From positions 1 through 46,437 of the forward strand of contig JAOAEE010000025.1 in the NCBI GenBank assembly GCA_026416955.1: DNA of 46,437 nucleotides, in the 5' to 3' direction. The notes under the pieces were generated by a model. The model was not told the DNA's origin and searched no databases. It was given only the letters and a program-made list of their open reading frames with translations. Position numbers and translations under genes: made by a program. Each line of letters begins with the position of its first letter. Position 1 is the stretch's first letter. Source of the stretch: Ignavibacteria bacterium (GTDB lineage: Bacteria; Bacteroidota; Ignavibacteria; Kapaibacteriales; UBA2268). Positions 1 through 9,348 of the stretch are shown here, one piece after another.

Positions 1-20
1 AATTATTTTTGGAGGGTGAT

Positions 21-260
21 ATGCCGGAACCGTTGTGTTCACAAAAGTCTCCTTATCAAATTAAGTTAATTAATGGCAAATATTTTTGGTGTGCTTGTGG
101 GGAATCGAAAGCCCAACCCTTTTGCGACGGCTCGCACAAAGTAAAAAGAGAATTTACTCCCCTTCCTTTCGAATTGCCAGAAGCAAAAACAGTTTGGCTT
201 TGTGCTTGCAAAAGAACTTCAAATCCCCCATTTTGCGATGGCACACACAAAAAATTGTAA
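21..260 (+). CDS. Dual CDGSH iron-sulfur protein (79 aa)
   Basis: Small soluble protein with two complete CDGSH-type [2Fe-2S] ligand sets. Cys24, Cys26, Cys35 and His39 lie in CACGESKAQPFCDGSH, and Cys61, Cys63, Cys72 and His76 in CACKRTSNPPFCDGTH. The three-Cys one-His pattern is diagnostic of the family, which binds redox-active clusters and can pass on electrons or clusters; the partner cannot be told from sequence. I chose the ATG at 21 over the TTG at 9 because GGAGGG at 11-16 is a good ribosome binding site that would fall inside the longer reading. Only 2 bases separate the stop from mnmE, so the two are probably co-transcribed. Family assignment is secure, role unknown. Confidence 0.9.
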   Translation: MPEPLCSQKSPYQIKLINGKYFWCACGESKAQPFCDGSHKVKREFTPLPFELPEAKTVWLCACKRTSNPPFCDGTHKKL

Positions 261-262
261 CT

Positions 263-1612
263 ATGGCTGAACCAATTGTGGCTCTTTCTACTCCGCCCGG
301 GATATCTGGTTTGGCAGTTGTTCGCCTCTCGGGCGAAAATGTATTTGATATTGTCGACAAATGTTTTATTGGGAAAGTTAAGATTTCAGAAGCAAAGACA
401 CATACAATTCACTACGGAGAATTTCGAAACAAAGACCGTCTTGTCGACTTCGTTACTGTTGCAGTGTTCCGAGAACCAAATTCTTACACTGGGGAAGATG
501 TTGCTGAAATCTCTTGCCACGGAGGCTACTTTGTCGCTGAATCGATAATTGAAACTCTAATAGAAAATGGCTGCCGGCTTGCCGAGCCGGGTGAATTCAC
601 AAAACGTGCATTTCTCAACGGTAAATTAGATTTAACCCAAGTCGAGGCTGTTGCCGACATCATCCACTCTTCATCAGTTTTGGGCTACCAAACAGCAGTG
701 CGACAGCTTTCTGGCGAGTTTAGTAAAAGAATTGCAGAATTAAAGAAGAAACTACTCGATGCAGCCGGCTTGCTTGAATTGGAACTGGACTTTGCCGACG
801 AAGGCTTCGAGTTCATCGACCGCTCGCTAATCCTTAAATCGATTGACGAAACAATTTCATATTGCGAGGATTTGGCAGCCTCGTACCATTCCTCCGAGAT
901 ACTTCGTTCGGGATTTTTTGTTGGTATCACTGGTTTCCCAAATTCGGGAAAATCAACATTATTTAATTCGCTATTAAAAAGAAAAAGGGCTATTGTTAGC
1001 GAAATCCCGGGAACAACAAGGGATTACCTCGAAGAATCGATTTATATCGATGGTGTTCCAGTTCGATTAATTGATACTGCTGGATTAAGAGAAACCGAGA
1101 ACACAATCGAAATCGAAGGAATAAAAATGGTCGAATCGCTATTGGCACAATCGAATTTAATACTTGTTATCAACGATTTGACCGCTGGACAATTTCACTC
1201 CGATGCTTTGTTCTTTGAGTTAACCGAGAGATACAAAACTTCGAAATTAATTTTAGTCCAAAACAAAAAAGACCTTGTAGAAGTTATTCCACCAAAAAGA
1301 GAATTTGAACTTTTTATTTCTGCGAAACACAATCTTGGATTGGAACAGATATATGAACTTTTCCGGAAAGAAATCCGAAGCGAAACAGAGCATATCAAAG
1401 ACTTTTTAGTTAACCAAAGGCATTATATATTGCTAAAGCGAGCAGCCGAGGAATTGAAAAAATCGCGGCAAAGTTTATTGGAAAATTATGGGAACGAACT
1501 TGTTGCCGACGATTTGCGCAAGGCTGTCAAAACACTCGGCGAAATTGTTGGCGATACATTCAGCCAAGATGTTTTGAATAATATTTTTTCTAAATTTTGC
1601 ATTGGTAAATAA
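263..1612 (+). CDS. mnmE: tRNA modification GTPase MnmE (449 aa)
   Basis: MnmE acts with MnmG to install the carboxymethylaminomethyl (or related) group on wobble U34 of certain tRNAs, using a formyl-THF-binding N-domain and a potassium-dependent GTPase domain set inside a helical domain. All landmarks are present: G1 GFPNSGKS at residues 224-231, TTRD at 251-254, DTAG at 271-274, NKKD at 334-337, and the invariant C-terminal FCIGK with the catalytic Cys. The ATG at 263 begins MAEPIVALSTPPG, the usual MnmE start, and gives a normal length; the longer in-frame reading would overlap the CDGSH gene. MnmG is not in the window. A parS site follows 3 bases after the stop. mnmE commonly lies near the origin in bacteria, consistent with the replication signals described here. 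Confidence 0.98.
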   Translation: MAEPIVALSTPPGISGLAVVRLSGENVFDIVDKCFIGKVKISEAKTHTIHYGEFRNKDRLVDFVTVAVFREPNSYTGEDVAEISCHGGYFVAESIIETLIENGCRLAEPGEFTKRAFLNGKLDLTQVEAVADIIHSSSVLGYQTAVRQLSGEFSKRIAELKKKLLDAAGLLELELDFADEGFEFIDRSLILKSIDETISYCEDLAASYHSSEILRSGFFVGITGFPNSGKSTLFNSLLKRKRAIVSEIPGTTRDYLEESIYIDGVPVRLIDTAGLRETENTIEIEGIKMVESLLAQSNLILVINDLTAGQFHSDALFFELTERYKTSKLILVQNKKDLVEVIPPKREFELFISAKHNLGLEQIYELFRKEIRSETEHIKDFLVNQRHYILLKRAAEELKKSRQSLLENYGNELVADDLRKAVKTLGEIVGDTFSQDVLNNIFSKFCIGK

Positions 1613-1615
1613 CAA

Positions 1616-1631
1616 TGTTCCACGTGGAACA
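1616..1631. promoter_or_regulatory. parS: parS centromere-like site (ParB-binding palindrome)
   Basis: TGTTCCACGTGGAACA is a perfect 16-base palindrome. It fits the widely conserved bacterial parS consensus TGTTNCACGTGNAACA and closely resembles the Pseudomonas version. It is intergenic, 3 bases after the mnmE stop and 20 bases before the next start. I saw no other copy in the window. ParB loads on such sites to organise newly replicated origins, and parS sites cluster near oriC. The parAB genes are not in the window. Alternative: an E-box-like CACGTG operator for a local regulator, which I think less likely given the full 16-base match. Confidence 0.85.
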
Positions 1632-1651
1632 ATTTTGTAATTGATTGATTT

Positions 1652-2497
1652 ATGGAACATTACGACATTGCTGTTGCATACAGAATCTATCCCGGAATTG
1701 GAAAACCACTCGCAATCTTTAATAACGACAAATTAAAACTTGTCGAGTTTGCCTTTAAATCTTTCCTCTATTCTCTTGGTAATCTAAAAATTTCTTTGTT
1801 CGTGATACTTGATACTTGCCCACAAAAGTATAAGGAAATAGTACTTTCTAATGCTCCAACGGCAAAAATTATCGAACTTAATAAGGCTGGCAATTTTAAA
1901 ACTTTCGAAATGCAAATCGAACTACTCTTAAGCCAAACAGCAAGCGATGTTGTTTATTTTGCCGAAGACGATTATTGCTACCTTCCAAACGCTCTCGAAA
2001 CGGCACTAAATTTCTTCCTTGCGCAAAAACCTAATTTCCTCACTCTCTACTACCACCCCGACTATCTTAATTGGGAAATTCATAATTTGTCTGAAAAACA
2101 AGAAATTGCTTTCCAAGACATTTTGTGGCAAAAAGTAGGTTCAACTACTCTTACTTTTCTTACTAATAAGGAAAATTTACAGAAGGCAAAGAAGGTATTT
2201 TTAACCTTTGGGAAAAAGAATTACGATTCCTCTCTTTGGTTTTCTTTGACTAAACTTGGGGTTTTTAACCCAAAATTTCCATTGCTTCCATTCGTGTCGA
2301 AAAGGAAAAAATTTTATACTAAGATGATTGGCAAAATGTTAATCTACAATCTAAAACAAACACTGTTTGGTCCGCAATTCTCTCTCTTTGCTCCCATACC
2401 TTCGCTTGCCACTCATTTGGAAAAAGATTCTCTCGCACCAAACATTCAATGGAACAGTTACTTTAACGAATTAATCAAAAAACTGAATATTGATTAA
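1652..2497 (+). CDS. Glycosyltransferase-like protein (GT-A fold, 281 aa)
   Basis: Soluble protein with no signal peptide or membrane segment. The early part (residues about 5-100) alternates strands and helices as in GT-A nucleotide-sugar transferases and ends in VVYFAEDDYCYLP near residues 93-105, where the acidic EDD could be the metal-binding DxD-type motif. The rest is rich in aromatic and basic residues and matches nothing I recognise. Its start codon is 20 bases after the parS palindrome, and a 126-base gap separates it from the TPR gene, so it may be a single-gene unit or read through from mnmE. The glycosyltransferase call is an inference from fold pattern and one motif; the substrate is unknown. 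Confidence 0.5.
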   Translation: MEHYDIAVAYRIYPGIGKPLAIFNNDKLKLVEFAFKSFLYSLGNLKISLFVILDTCPQKYKEIVLSNAPTAKIIELNKAGNFKTFEMQIELLLSQTASDVVYFAEDDYCYLPNALETALNFFLAQKPNFLTLYYHPDYLNWEIHNLSEKQEIAFQDILWQKVGSTTLTFLTNKENLQKAKKVFLTFGKKNYDSSLWFSLTKLGVFNPKFPLLPFVSKRKKFYTKMIGKMLIYNLKQTLFGPQFSLFAPIPSLATHLEKDSLAPNIQWNSYFNELIKKLNID

Positions 2498-2623
2498 TTC
2501 TTTAAAATCGTACTTACGCATATTAAGCAAATACTCTTAAAAAAGTTTGTATTTTATTTTCGCTTATATTCATTTGAACAAAGGCAAAGTTCCAACTGCT
2601 ATTTAATTCGTATTTTTGCATTT

Positions 2624-5600
2624 ATGAGTAAAAACAAAAAGTGTATAATTGTGAGAAAAGCAATTTTCTTCCTTGGTTTGGTTGTTTGGCTTTTGTTAAC
2701 CTTCGAAAGTAGGGGGCAACTTAACTTAGACTATATCGATTATCCAACGCAAAGATATTTCGAAAGTAGAGACTTTTTCGAAAAGGAATTACTTAAACTT
2801 TCGGAGCAAAAAATTAACAAGGAAACAAATTTCGATTGGCTACCCATCGAAGAAAAAACCGTTCTACTACAATCGGAACTGGAATTTTATTATGGTCGAA
2901 CTGAATTTGCAATGAAAATCCTATCCGACTATGTTGCGAACAACCCAAATTCCCTTTACAACCCAATTTTTTACGAAAGAATTGCACAATTTTCCTTCGA
3001 AACTAAAAATTACCAGCAAGCCACAAAGAATTTCGAGAAAGCAATAGAGACTGGTAAAAAAGAACTGCAAGTAAGAAACGACAATTTTTACAAGGAGTTA
3101 ATAGCCCGTTCTTACTTTTGGAACGGAATATCATTATTGCTTTCTGGTAAAGTCGATTTAGCACGCGAACCACTTGAACAATGCTTTCGCCACTACTCCG
3201 ACTCGAAAACAGCCGACGATGCTTTGTTCTATCTTGGATTAATTGCCGAAATGAAAGGAGAAGAGGAAAACGCTATAACTTACTATAGAACACTGCAACG
3301 CACCTATCCAAGGTCCAATTTCCTTGTTGCTTCGAAAATTCGGGAAGCAAGCAACTATATCACTTTGAAGCAAGATGCCCAAGCCCTTGTTGCTTTGGAT
3401 TTTGCCGAAAACACCCTAACCAAAATAAAATTACGCGACTCGCTGGGATTGCTATACGAAAAACAAACTGGTATAGATAATATTGAGGAGAAAATCTACT
3501 TCTTACGAGCCGAAGCACTTAGTATTTCTTCTCGATACGACGATGCAATATCAACATACAAGAACTTCCTCGAAAATTTCCCAAATTCACCCTACAGATT
3601 CGACGCTCGACTGGGATTGGGACTTTCTTTTATGGAAAAAGGAGATTTCCTTAAAAGTGTAGAAATTTTCGACCAAATCATTAACGAAATTAATGAAGAT
3701 ACCAATCCCCAACAGCAACTTGCCGAACTTTATAAAGCAATGGCAAACCGCCGTCTTGGCAGATTGTCCGAGGCTCAAACTTTACTTTCGGAACTCCAAT
3801 CCAAGAGTAATTATCCTTATCAATCTATTGTCCTACTTGAACTTGGTATGATTTACTACGAGAAGAAAGAGTTCCAAAAAGCTGCAAAAACATTCGAACG
3901 AGGGCTTCGGGAATCTTCGGATAATTTGGTTTCTGCCAAAATAAACCTTATGCTTGGTGCCTCTTATCTTGAATTAAAACAATGGGATAAAGCAATAGTC
4001 TCGTATAAAAATAGCGAGGAACTCGCAAAAAGAGCTACCATTGTCCAATTGCCGAATAAAAACTTGATGATTGTTGAAGCAAGGTTGAAACAAGCAATTG
4101 CCCAAATCCAAAGCCATAAAATCGGCGAGGCTATTCAAAATCTTTTGTATGTAATTGGAAATTTCCCGAATGATTCACGCGCCGAGGATGCTTTGTTTTG
4201 GCTTGCCGAAGCTTACTATCGTTCCGATATGCTCCGCAATGCTATTGATAAATATGAATCCTTGCTATCTAAATACCCAAACTCTTTGTACCGCGAAGAT
4301 GCACTATATGGCTTGGGCTGGTCCTATTTTAGATTTAAAAATTTCCGTAAATCGAGTGAAATTTTTGCACAATTAGTAAAAGAATTTCCAAATACAAAAT
4401 ACGGTGCCGAAGTTTGGCTTCGCCAAGCCGACGGATACTTCGTCTTGAAGGATTTTCGCAATGCTATATCAAGTTACAGAAAAGTAATGGAGTTGAAACC
4501 TCGCTCCGAAGAAGCCCAATACGCAAATTACCAAGTTTGCCATTCCCTTTATAAACTCGGCAACTTAAACGATGCATACAATGAAGTTTTAGAGTTTATT
4601 AAACGTTTCCCCAACTCTCAATATGCACCAAATGCTTTGTATTTAAATGGATGGATTAGATTTCAACAAAAGAACTATCCCGAGGCAATAAATAGTTTCA
4701 ACTTCTTAATCGACGCATACCCAAACAGTCTACTTATTCCACGAGCCAAGTATGCAATTGCTGATGCATTGTATAATATGAACAAATTTGACGAAGCTGC
4801 CCAAAAATATAAAGAAATTATTGATGATTACCCAACAAGTCCATTAGTCGCCGATGCTTTACGAAGTTTGCAATATTGCTACATCGCTTTAGGCAAAGAA
4901 CAAGAAGCCTTTCAAATTGCCGAAGAATATGTTAGCAAAAACCCAGAATCCCCATTTGCAGCAGATTTTACTTTTAAAAAAGGGGAATTATTCTACACTG
5001 GCAAAAACTTTAAAAATGCAATTGCAGAATTCCAAAATTTTGTACAAAAATTTCCCGACAACGAAAGAAAACCCGAAGCCTTGTATTGGATGGCTAAAAG
5101 TTACCAAAGCTTAGGCGACAACGATAATGCTATTAATATCTACAAGGAAATAATCCAAAAGTATTCTGAAAGCGACTATGCTCCCGAGTCCCTTTTAGAG
5201 TTAGGCTTGATTTACAAAAACCTTGCAAACATCAATTCAGCAGATTCGATTTTTACCCTTTTGCAAGAAAAATACCCCGACGACCCAGCCTCGGCACAAG
5301 CTGGTTTCGAGCAAGCAACAATTAAATTTACTTTCGGAGATACAACAACAGCAATCAAAATTTGGCAAAAAATAGCGACCAATTTCGAAGGAACCGAATT
5401 CGGAGACCAAAGCCTTTACAAAATTGCAATGTATTATAGACTGTCCGGACGACACGACGATGCAATTCGCGAATTCTCTCGAATTGCAAATTCATCGGTC
5501 GACCAAAATCTTGCTGCCGAGGCACAATATCGTATTGGCGAAATATACTACCGACGTGGCAACCTTGAAAAGGCTATCGAAGAATTCAACAAGGTTCGGG

Positions 5601-5791
5601 ATAAATTTCCCAATATCGAAGATTGGCACACACTTGCTCTTTTGAACCTTGGCGATTGCTACGAACAAATTGGGAATTTCGACGAGGCTGTTAACTGCTA
5701 CCGCTCTATTATCGCTATACGCGAGGTAGACGACTATTCTAAAACAGCAAAAAGAAGATTACAAGTTTTAGAACAAAAAATGAAAAATTAA
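2624..5791 (+). CDS. Large exported tetratricopeptide-repeat protein (1055 aa)
   Basis: Begins with a basic stretch and a hydrophobic core (AIFFLGLVVWLLLTF, about residues 13-27), a probable Sec signal. The remainder is almost entirely TPR-type helical repeats, with recurring signatures such as A-x2-YYR-x-LQ-x-YP-x-S and FA-x4-K-x3-NY-x-A. The spacing of FPNS or YPNS loops every 35-40 residues resembles BamD/YbgF-type repeats. It is probably a periplasmic scaffold for outer-membrane assembly or envelope complexes. It heads a tight set: 16 bases to the beta-barrel gene, which itself overlaps the SPOR gene by one base. A TATTTTTG matching the Bacteroidota -7 element ends 5 bases before the ATG, so the message could be leaderless, or translation could start at the GTG at 2651, which keeps the signal peptide. 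Confidence 0.8.
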   Translation: MSKNKKCIIVRKAIFFLGLVVWLLLTFESRGQLNLDYIDYPTQRYFESRDFFEKELLKLSEQKINKETNFDWLPIEEKTVLLQSELEFYYGRTEFAMKILSDYVANNPNSLYNPIFYERIAQFSFETKNYQQATKNFEKAIETGKKELQVRNDNFYKELIARSYFWNGISLLLSGKVDLAREPLEQCFRHYSDSKTADDALFYLGLIAEMKGEEENAITYYRTLQRTYPRSNFLVASKIREASNYITLKQDAQALVALDFAENTLTKIKLRDSLGLLYEKQTGIDNIEEKIYFLRAEALSISSRYDDAISTYKNFLENFPNSPYRFDARLGLGLSFMEKGDFLKSVEIFDQIINEINEDTNPQQQLAELYKAMANRRLGRLSEAQTLLSELQSKSNYPYQSIVLLELGMIYYEKKEFQKAAKTFERGLRESSDNLVSAKINLMLGASYLELKQWDKAIVSYKNSEELAKRATIVQLPNKNLMIVEARLKQAIAQIQSHKIGEAIQNLLYVIGNFPNDSRAEDALFWLAEAYYRSDMLRNAIDKYESLLSKYPNSLYREDALYGLGWSYFRFKNFRKSSEIFAQLVKEFPNTKYGAEVWLRQADGYFVLKDFRNAISSYRKVMELKPRSEEAQYANYQVCHSLYKLGNLNDAYNEVLEFIKRFPNSQYAPNALYLNGWIRFQQKNYPEAINSFNFLIDAYPNSLLIPRAKYAIADALYNMNKFDEAAQKYKEIIDDYPTSPLVADALRSLQYCYIALGKEQEAFQIAEEYVSKNPESPFAADFTFKKGELFYTGKNFKNAIAEFQNFVQKFPDNERKPEALYWMAKSYQSLGDNDNAINIYKEIIQKYSESDYAPESLLELGLIYKNLANINSADSIFTLLQEKYPDDPASAQAGFEQATIKFTFGDTTTAIKIWQKIATNFEGTEFGDQSLYKIAMYYRLSGRHDDAIREFSRIANSSVDQNLAAEAQYRIGEIYYRRGNLEKAIEEFNKVRDKFPNIEDWHTLALLNLGDCYEQIGNFDEAVNCYRSIIAIREVDDYSKTAKRRLQVLEQKMKN

Positions 5792-5807
5792 CAATCAGTG
5801 GAGAGTT

Positions 5808-7382
5808 ATGTATAAATACTTTTGGTTGGTTTTAGTTTTTCTTACTGCAATAAAAACATATTCACAAACAGCATCTCAACCATTAGAATTGCCAAACTTC
5901 ATAATCGAAGGGAAGGAGCAAATCGATGTTCAAGTTGGAACAAAGCAAATGCCTTCCTTTCCGACAACCCTTTCCCGAGCAACTATGGATTCATTGATTA
6001 TTGTTGGTAAACCTCGGAATTATATTGTATTCCCAATAACTTTCCCAAATACAATAATTTCGAAAAAATTTCCCGATGGTTTTATTAGCGGGAACATAGG
6101 TAGTTTCCTTTCTGCTAATATCTCGGCTGGATATAAAACTTCTTTCAAGGAATACGAGATTTATCCATTTGGTGAGCTTAATTTCAGCAAAGGGCATTTA
6201 GAAAACGCAAATTATACTAAACTTCGACTAGGCGTTCAAACAGACTATCTTGCCCCGGAAAAGTTCTATATTTTCGGTGGTAGCAAAACTACAACTTTTA
6301 TCAATTTCGAATACAAAAACTATAAACTCTACGCAATTAGCTCTCCCCCCGATAGGAACCAAATCAATTTCGAAGGAAAAATTGTGTCGACTGGACACTT
6401 CGAAGGTTTCGACTTCAATACTGGTGCAATTCTTTATTCCACCAACCAAACGGGCGGCGGAGAATCTCTTGGCGAAAACACTATTGGTGGTTTCCTTGAA
6501 ATAAAAAATCGAACAATCTACAACAATTTTGGTGGAAGAATATCTCTCGACCTACGCTCTTTCGAAAACAACTCGGCTCCATTTTTCGAAACATATACCT
6601 ACGGTGAATTTATTTCTGGAAATTTTAAAATTGTACCCGAACTTGGTTTCCAATTCGCTAAATCCAGTAGAGGGAAAAATCGCCCAATGGTGTTGATTGC
6701 TGCAAAGGGGCAAATCGAGATTAATCCACAACTTGCTTTATTTGCAAAAATTTCAAACAAACTGCAAAACTATTCTTTTCGCGACTTTTTGAAACGAAAC
6801 CCTTACCTCGATGATTCTATTTCGCTTGATTATGCCAATATCTCCGAACTACAAACCAACATCAAGTACCAACCAACTAAGGATTTAACTATTGTTTTGG
6901 GAGCCAACTTGTCCATTTACAAGAGATTACCGACATTCACCGTTTCGAATTACGGCTATTTCAATATTGAATACTTAGATGCAACAATTTTCTCCATCAA
7001 TGCCGAAGGCTTTTGGGTAAACGAAATTTTTGGCAGAATATCTGCAATAGCAAAAGTTACTTCATCTTCGCAAAATAGCAATAAAAAGGACGTGCCTCTT
7101 ACTCCTTTGCTTAACTTTCGCACAGACTATTCAAGAAATGTATTTGATAATATTAGAACTGGTATCTTCTTCGAGTATGTCGGGGAACGCTTTGCCGATG
7201 TTGAGAACAAATTCTCGCTTTCGAACTACAAAAACCTCGGATTTTTTGTAGAGTATGAACCAAATTCATCGTTAATCTTTTCTTGCAATATTGAAAATTT
7301 GTTAAATTCGAATATTGTATATTGGTATGGATATAAAGAGTGGGGATTTAATTTTAAACTTGGTTTAACTTATAAATTTTAA
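5808..7382 (+). CDS. Outer-membrane beta-barrel protein (524 aa)
   Basis: Signal peptide at residues 1-19 (YFWLVLVFLTAIKTYSQ core) followed by a short N-terminal segment with NFIIEGKEQIDVQ, a phrase like those at the start of TonB-dependent-receptor-like barrels of this phylum. The rest is a long run of amphipathic strands with alternating aromatic and polar residues, ending FNFKLGLTYKF; the terminal Phe is the classic recognition signal for the BAM complex. No plug domain or TonB box is evident, so a porin-like or assembly barrel is more likely than a full TonB receptor. GGAGAG precedes the ATG. Its stop overlaps the next start (TAATG), implying translational coupling to the SPOR protein. 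Substrate unknown. Confidence 0.7.
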   Translation: MYKYFWLVLVFLTAIKTYSQTASQPLELPNFIIEGKEQIDVQVGTKQMPSFPTTLSRATMDSLIIVGKPRNYIVFPITFPNTIISKKFPDGFISGNIGSFLSANISAGYKTSFKEYEIYPFGELNFSKGHLENANYTKLRLGVQTDYLAPEKFYIFGGSKTTTFINFEYKNYKLYAISSPPDRNQINFEGKIVSTGHFEGFDFNTGAILYSTNQTGGGESLGENTIGGFLEIKNRTIYNNFGGRISLDLRSFENNSAPFFETYTYGEFISGNFKIVPELGFQFAKSSRGKNRPMVLIAAKGQIEINPQLALFAKISNKLQNYSFRDFLKRNPYLDDSISLDYANISELQTNIKYQPTKDLTIVLGANLSIYKRLPTFTVSNYGYFNIEYLDATIFSINAEGFWVNEIFGRISAIAKVTSSSQNSNKKDVPLTPLLNFRTDYSRNVFDNIRTGIFFEYVGERFADVENKFSLSNYKNLGFFVEYEPNSSLIFSCNIENLLNSNIVYWYGYKEWGFNFKLGLTYKF

Positions 7383-9199
7383 TGGCTTTAAAAATAGACA
7401 AGAAATTATTCGACGAAAAAGTTTACGGTGGTTTTGAACCAACCGACCCGGACGACGATACATTTTTGCTCGAAAAATTAGGCAAATATCCCGACGAACT
7501 TCCATACGAAATCGAAACATCCACCTCGCAAAGCGAATATTTAGATAAATTTGGAACTAATGATACGATTAATGAAGTAAACCAAGAAGTCCCTTCTAAA
7601 TCCCAACAAACAGCGGAACCTTTCCATCTTGAATCTACTTCTAAATTCGAAGATAGTACTGAACCTTCCGATTTTGAAGGAAGAACAACTGTTCCATACG
7701 AGAAATCAGGTATAGAAAAAGAAAAGCACGAAAGCATACCCTATCAAAAATTAGGTTTAGTGGAATCCGAACCCGTTGTTCCTTTCGAACGCTCTGGAAT
7801 TGAAAGGGAAAAGAAAAATATTCCCGAAGCTGTTGAATCGAAGCCAGTTGGCTCGATTTGGGAAATTTTCGAAGAAGGAACTTCGCAATCTGCTTCTGAA
7901 ATATCACCCCAAGTAACTGCCGAGGATCAAACCGTTGATATCAAAAAGGAAAGCACAGAGGAACCTTCGGCTGGCGAAGTGCCGAAAGAAGAAAAAACCC
8001 AAACTATATTAATCGGAACAGATAGCATAGTCGACATACCTCTCGAAATAAAAGTTCAAGATATTAGCCCAGAAGAAATTTCAAAAATATTCGACGAAGA
8101 TTTTAGAAAGACAATAATTGATGACTTAGAAAAGAGCCAAAAAAGAAGAGCAGCAAAAACATCTATCGAAGAGGCCATCATTTCCACCCGCGAAAAAGAA
8201 GAATTGCAAGAGGAGCTCGACAAACTCGACGAAGTTGTACCGCAACCTTCGAAAACAGTTGAAATCGACATTAGTGCGTTAGAATTAGCAAAGCCTTCCC
8301 AAATTATTGCAAGCGATTTGATTGCTTCTGGTGAATTGGAAAAAAAGAAGAAAAAGAAAAGAAAAAAAGAAAAGAAAATTGAAAAAGAGGCACCCAAAGC
8401 ACTTCCAACCGAAACAGAACAAACAAGCTTACAAGAAATCGATACAGAACCCTCCGTCGTTGAATTCGAAACAAAGGAAGAGGAAACTACTCCCGAAACC
8501 AAACCCGACGAGGAGAAGAAACGGCGCAAGGTACCTTTCCTTTGGTTTGCAATCGCTGGGGGGCTTGCTCTAATCATCTTGGTTATAGGTGGTTATTTTG
8601 CATATCTTTCATTTTTTAAACCCAAGGAAAAACCAAAAGAAATTGTTAAAAAAGAAGTTCCACCTAAAAAAGTCGAAACCAAACAAGAACAACCTAAAAT
8701 AGCACAAGAACCTAAACCCCAAGTTCCAGAGGATGTTCCCACCAAACAACAAACAACAGAAATAATTAAGCCAAAAGAGGAAATAATAGATAAATCACAA
8801 AAGCAAGTACCCCAAACAACAGTAAAGGAAGAAAAAACACCTTCCCCAGAAACTACCGAAAAACAAAAAGATACTAAAATAATTCTTTCAAAAAAAGAAA
8901 AGGAACAAGAGCAAAACCAAAAAGAGAAACCCAAGATAATTCCACAAGAAGTTAAAATCGTAGAACTTCCCCAAGAAGAGTACTCAATAGAAATATTCTC
9001 GACAGCGGACCCCGACGAGGCAGGTTACTGGTTAAATCAACTTCAAAGCCGGGGCCTAAATGCTTACCAGAAAGTGCATAAAATTCGGAACATTCAATAC
9101 TACAAAATCCGTATCGGTTCTTATCGTTCGATAGATGAAGCCAAAAGCGTTGCCCGTGCTCTTGGTTTCAAAAAAATTTGGATTGATAGAGTAAAATAA
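7382..9199 (+). CDS. SPOR-domain inner-membrane protein with Lys/Glu-rich linkers (605 aa)
   Basis: One transmembrane helix near residues 386-410 (VPFLWFAIAGGLALIILVIG), preceded by the stop-transfer-like KKRRK, with the C-terminus placed in the periplasm. The C-terminal 75 residues (YSIEIFSTADPDEAGYW to IWIDRVK) form a SPOR domain, which binds denuded peptidoglycan glycans, typically at division sites. The cytoplasmic part is acidic and low in complexity, with three related short motifs: VPYEKSGIEKEK (104-115), IPYQKLGLVE (119-128) and VPFERSGIEREK (133-144). A Lys/Pro/Glu linker of about 120 residues spans the periplasm. It is coupled to the barrel gene upstream, so a wall-to-outer-membrane role is plausible. 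The cytoplasmic repeat partner is unknown. Confidence 0.8.
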   Translation: MALKIDKKLFDEKVYGGFEPTDPDDDTFLLEKLGKYPDELPYEIETSTSQSEYLDKFGTNDTINEVNQEVPSKSQQTAEPFHLESTSKFEDSTEPSDFEGRTTVPYEKSGIEKEKHESIPYQKLGLVESEPVVPFERSGIEREKKNIPEAVESKPVGSIWEIFEEGTSQSASEISPQVTAEDQTVDIKKESTEEPSAGEVPKEEKTQTILIGTDSIVDIPLEIKVQDISPEEISKIFDEDFRKTIIDDLEKSQKRRAAKTSIEEAIISTREKEELQEELDKLDEVVPQPSKTVEIDISALELAKPSQIIASDLIASGELEKKKKKKRKKEKKIEKEAPKALPTETEQTSLQEIDTEPSVVEFETKEEETTPETKPDEEKKRRKVPFLWFAIAGGLALIILVIGGYFAYLSFFKPKEKPKEIVKKEVPPKKVETKQEQPKIAQEPKPQVPEDVPTKQQTTEIIKPKEEIIDKSQKQVPQTTVKEEKTPSPETTEKQKDTKIILSKKEKEQEQNQKEKPKIIPQEVKIVELPQEEYSIEIFSTADPDEAGYWLNQLQSRGLNAYQKVHKIRNIQYYKIRIGSYRSIDEAKSVARALGFKKIWIDRVK

Positions 9200-9348
9200 T
9201 CTCCTATTTGCCAAACATCCTTTCCCTTATTCTAACCCAATTAATGTTTTTACCAACAATTTATTAATATTTTTTATCATATAATTTTGTTATCCTTGTA
9301 CTTTTGCTAAAAATTATTATCTGGCTCTTTCGTTAAAATGTAGATAAT

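Noticed and set aside
8056-8577. 173-codon open frame antisense to the SPOR protein
   Set aside because: Low-complexity mirror of the Lys/Glu linker; Ser/Phe-rich.
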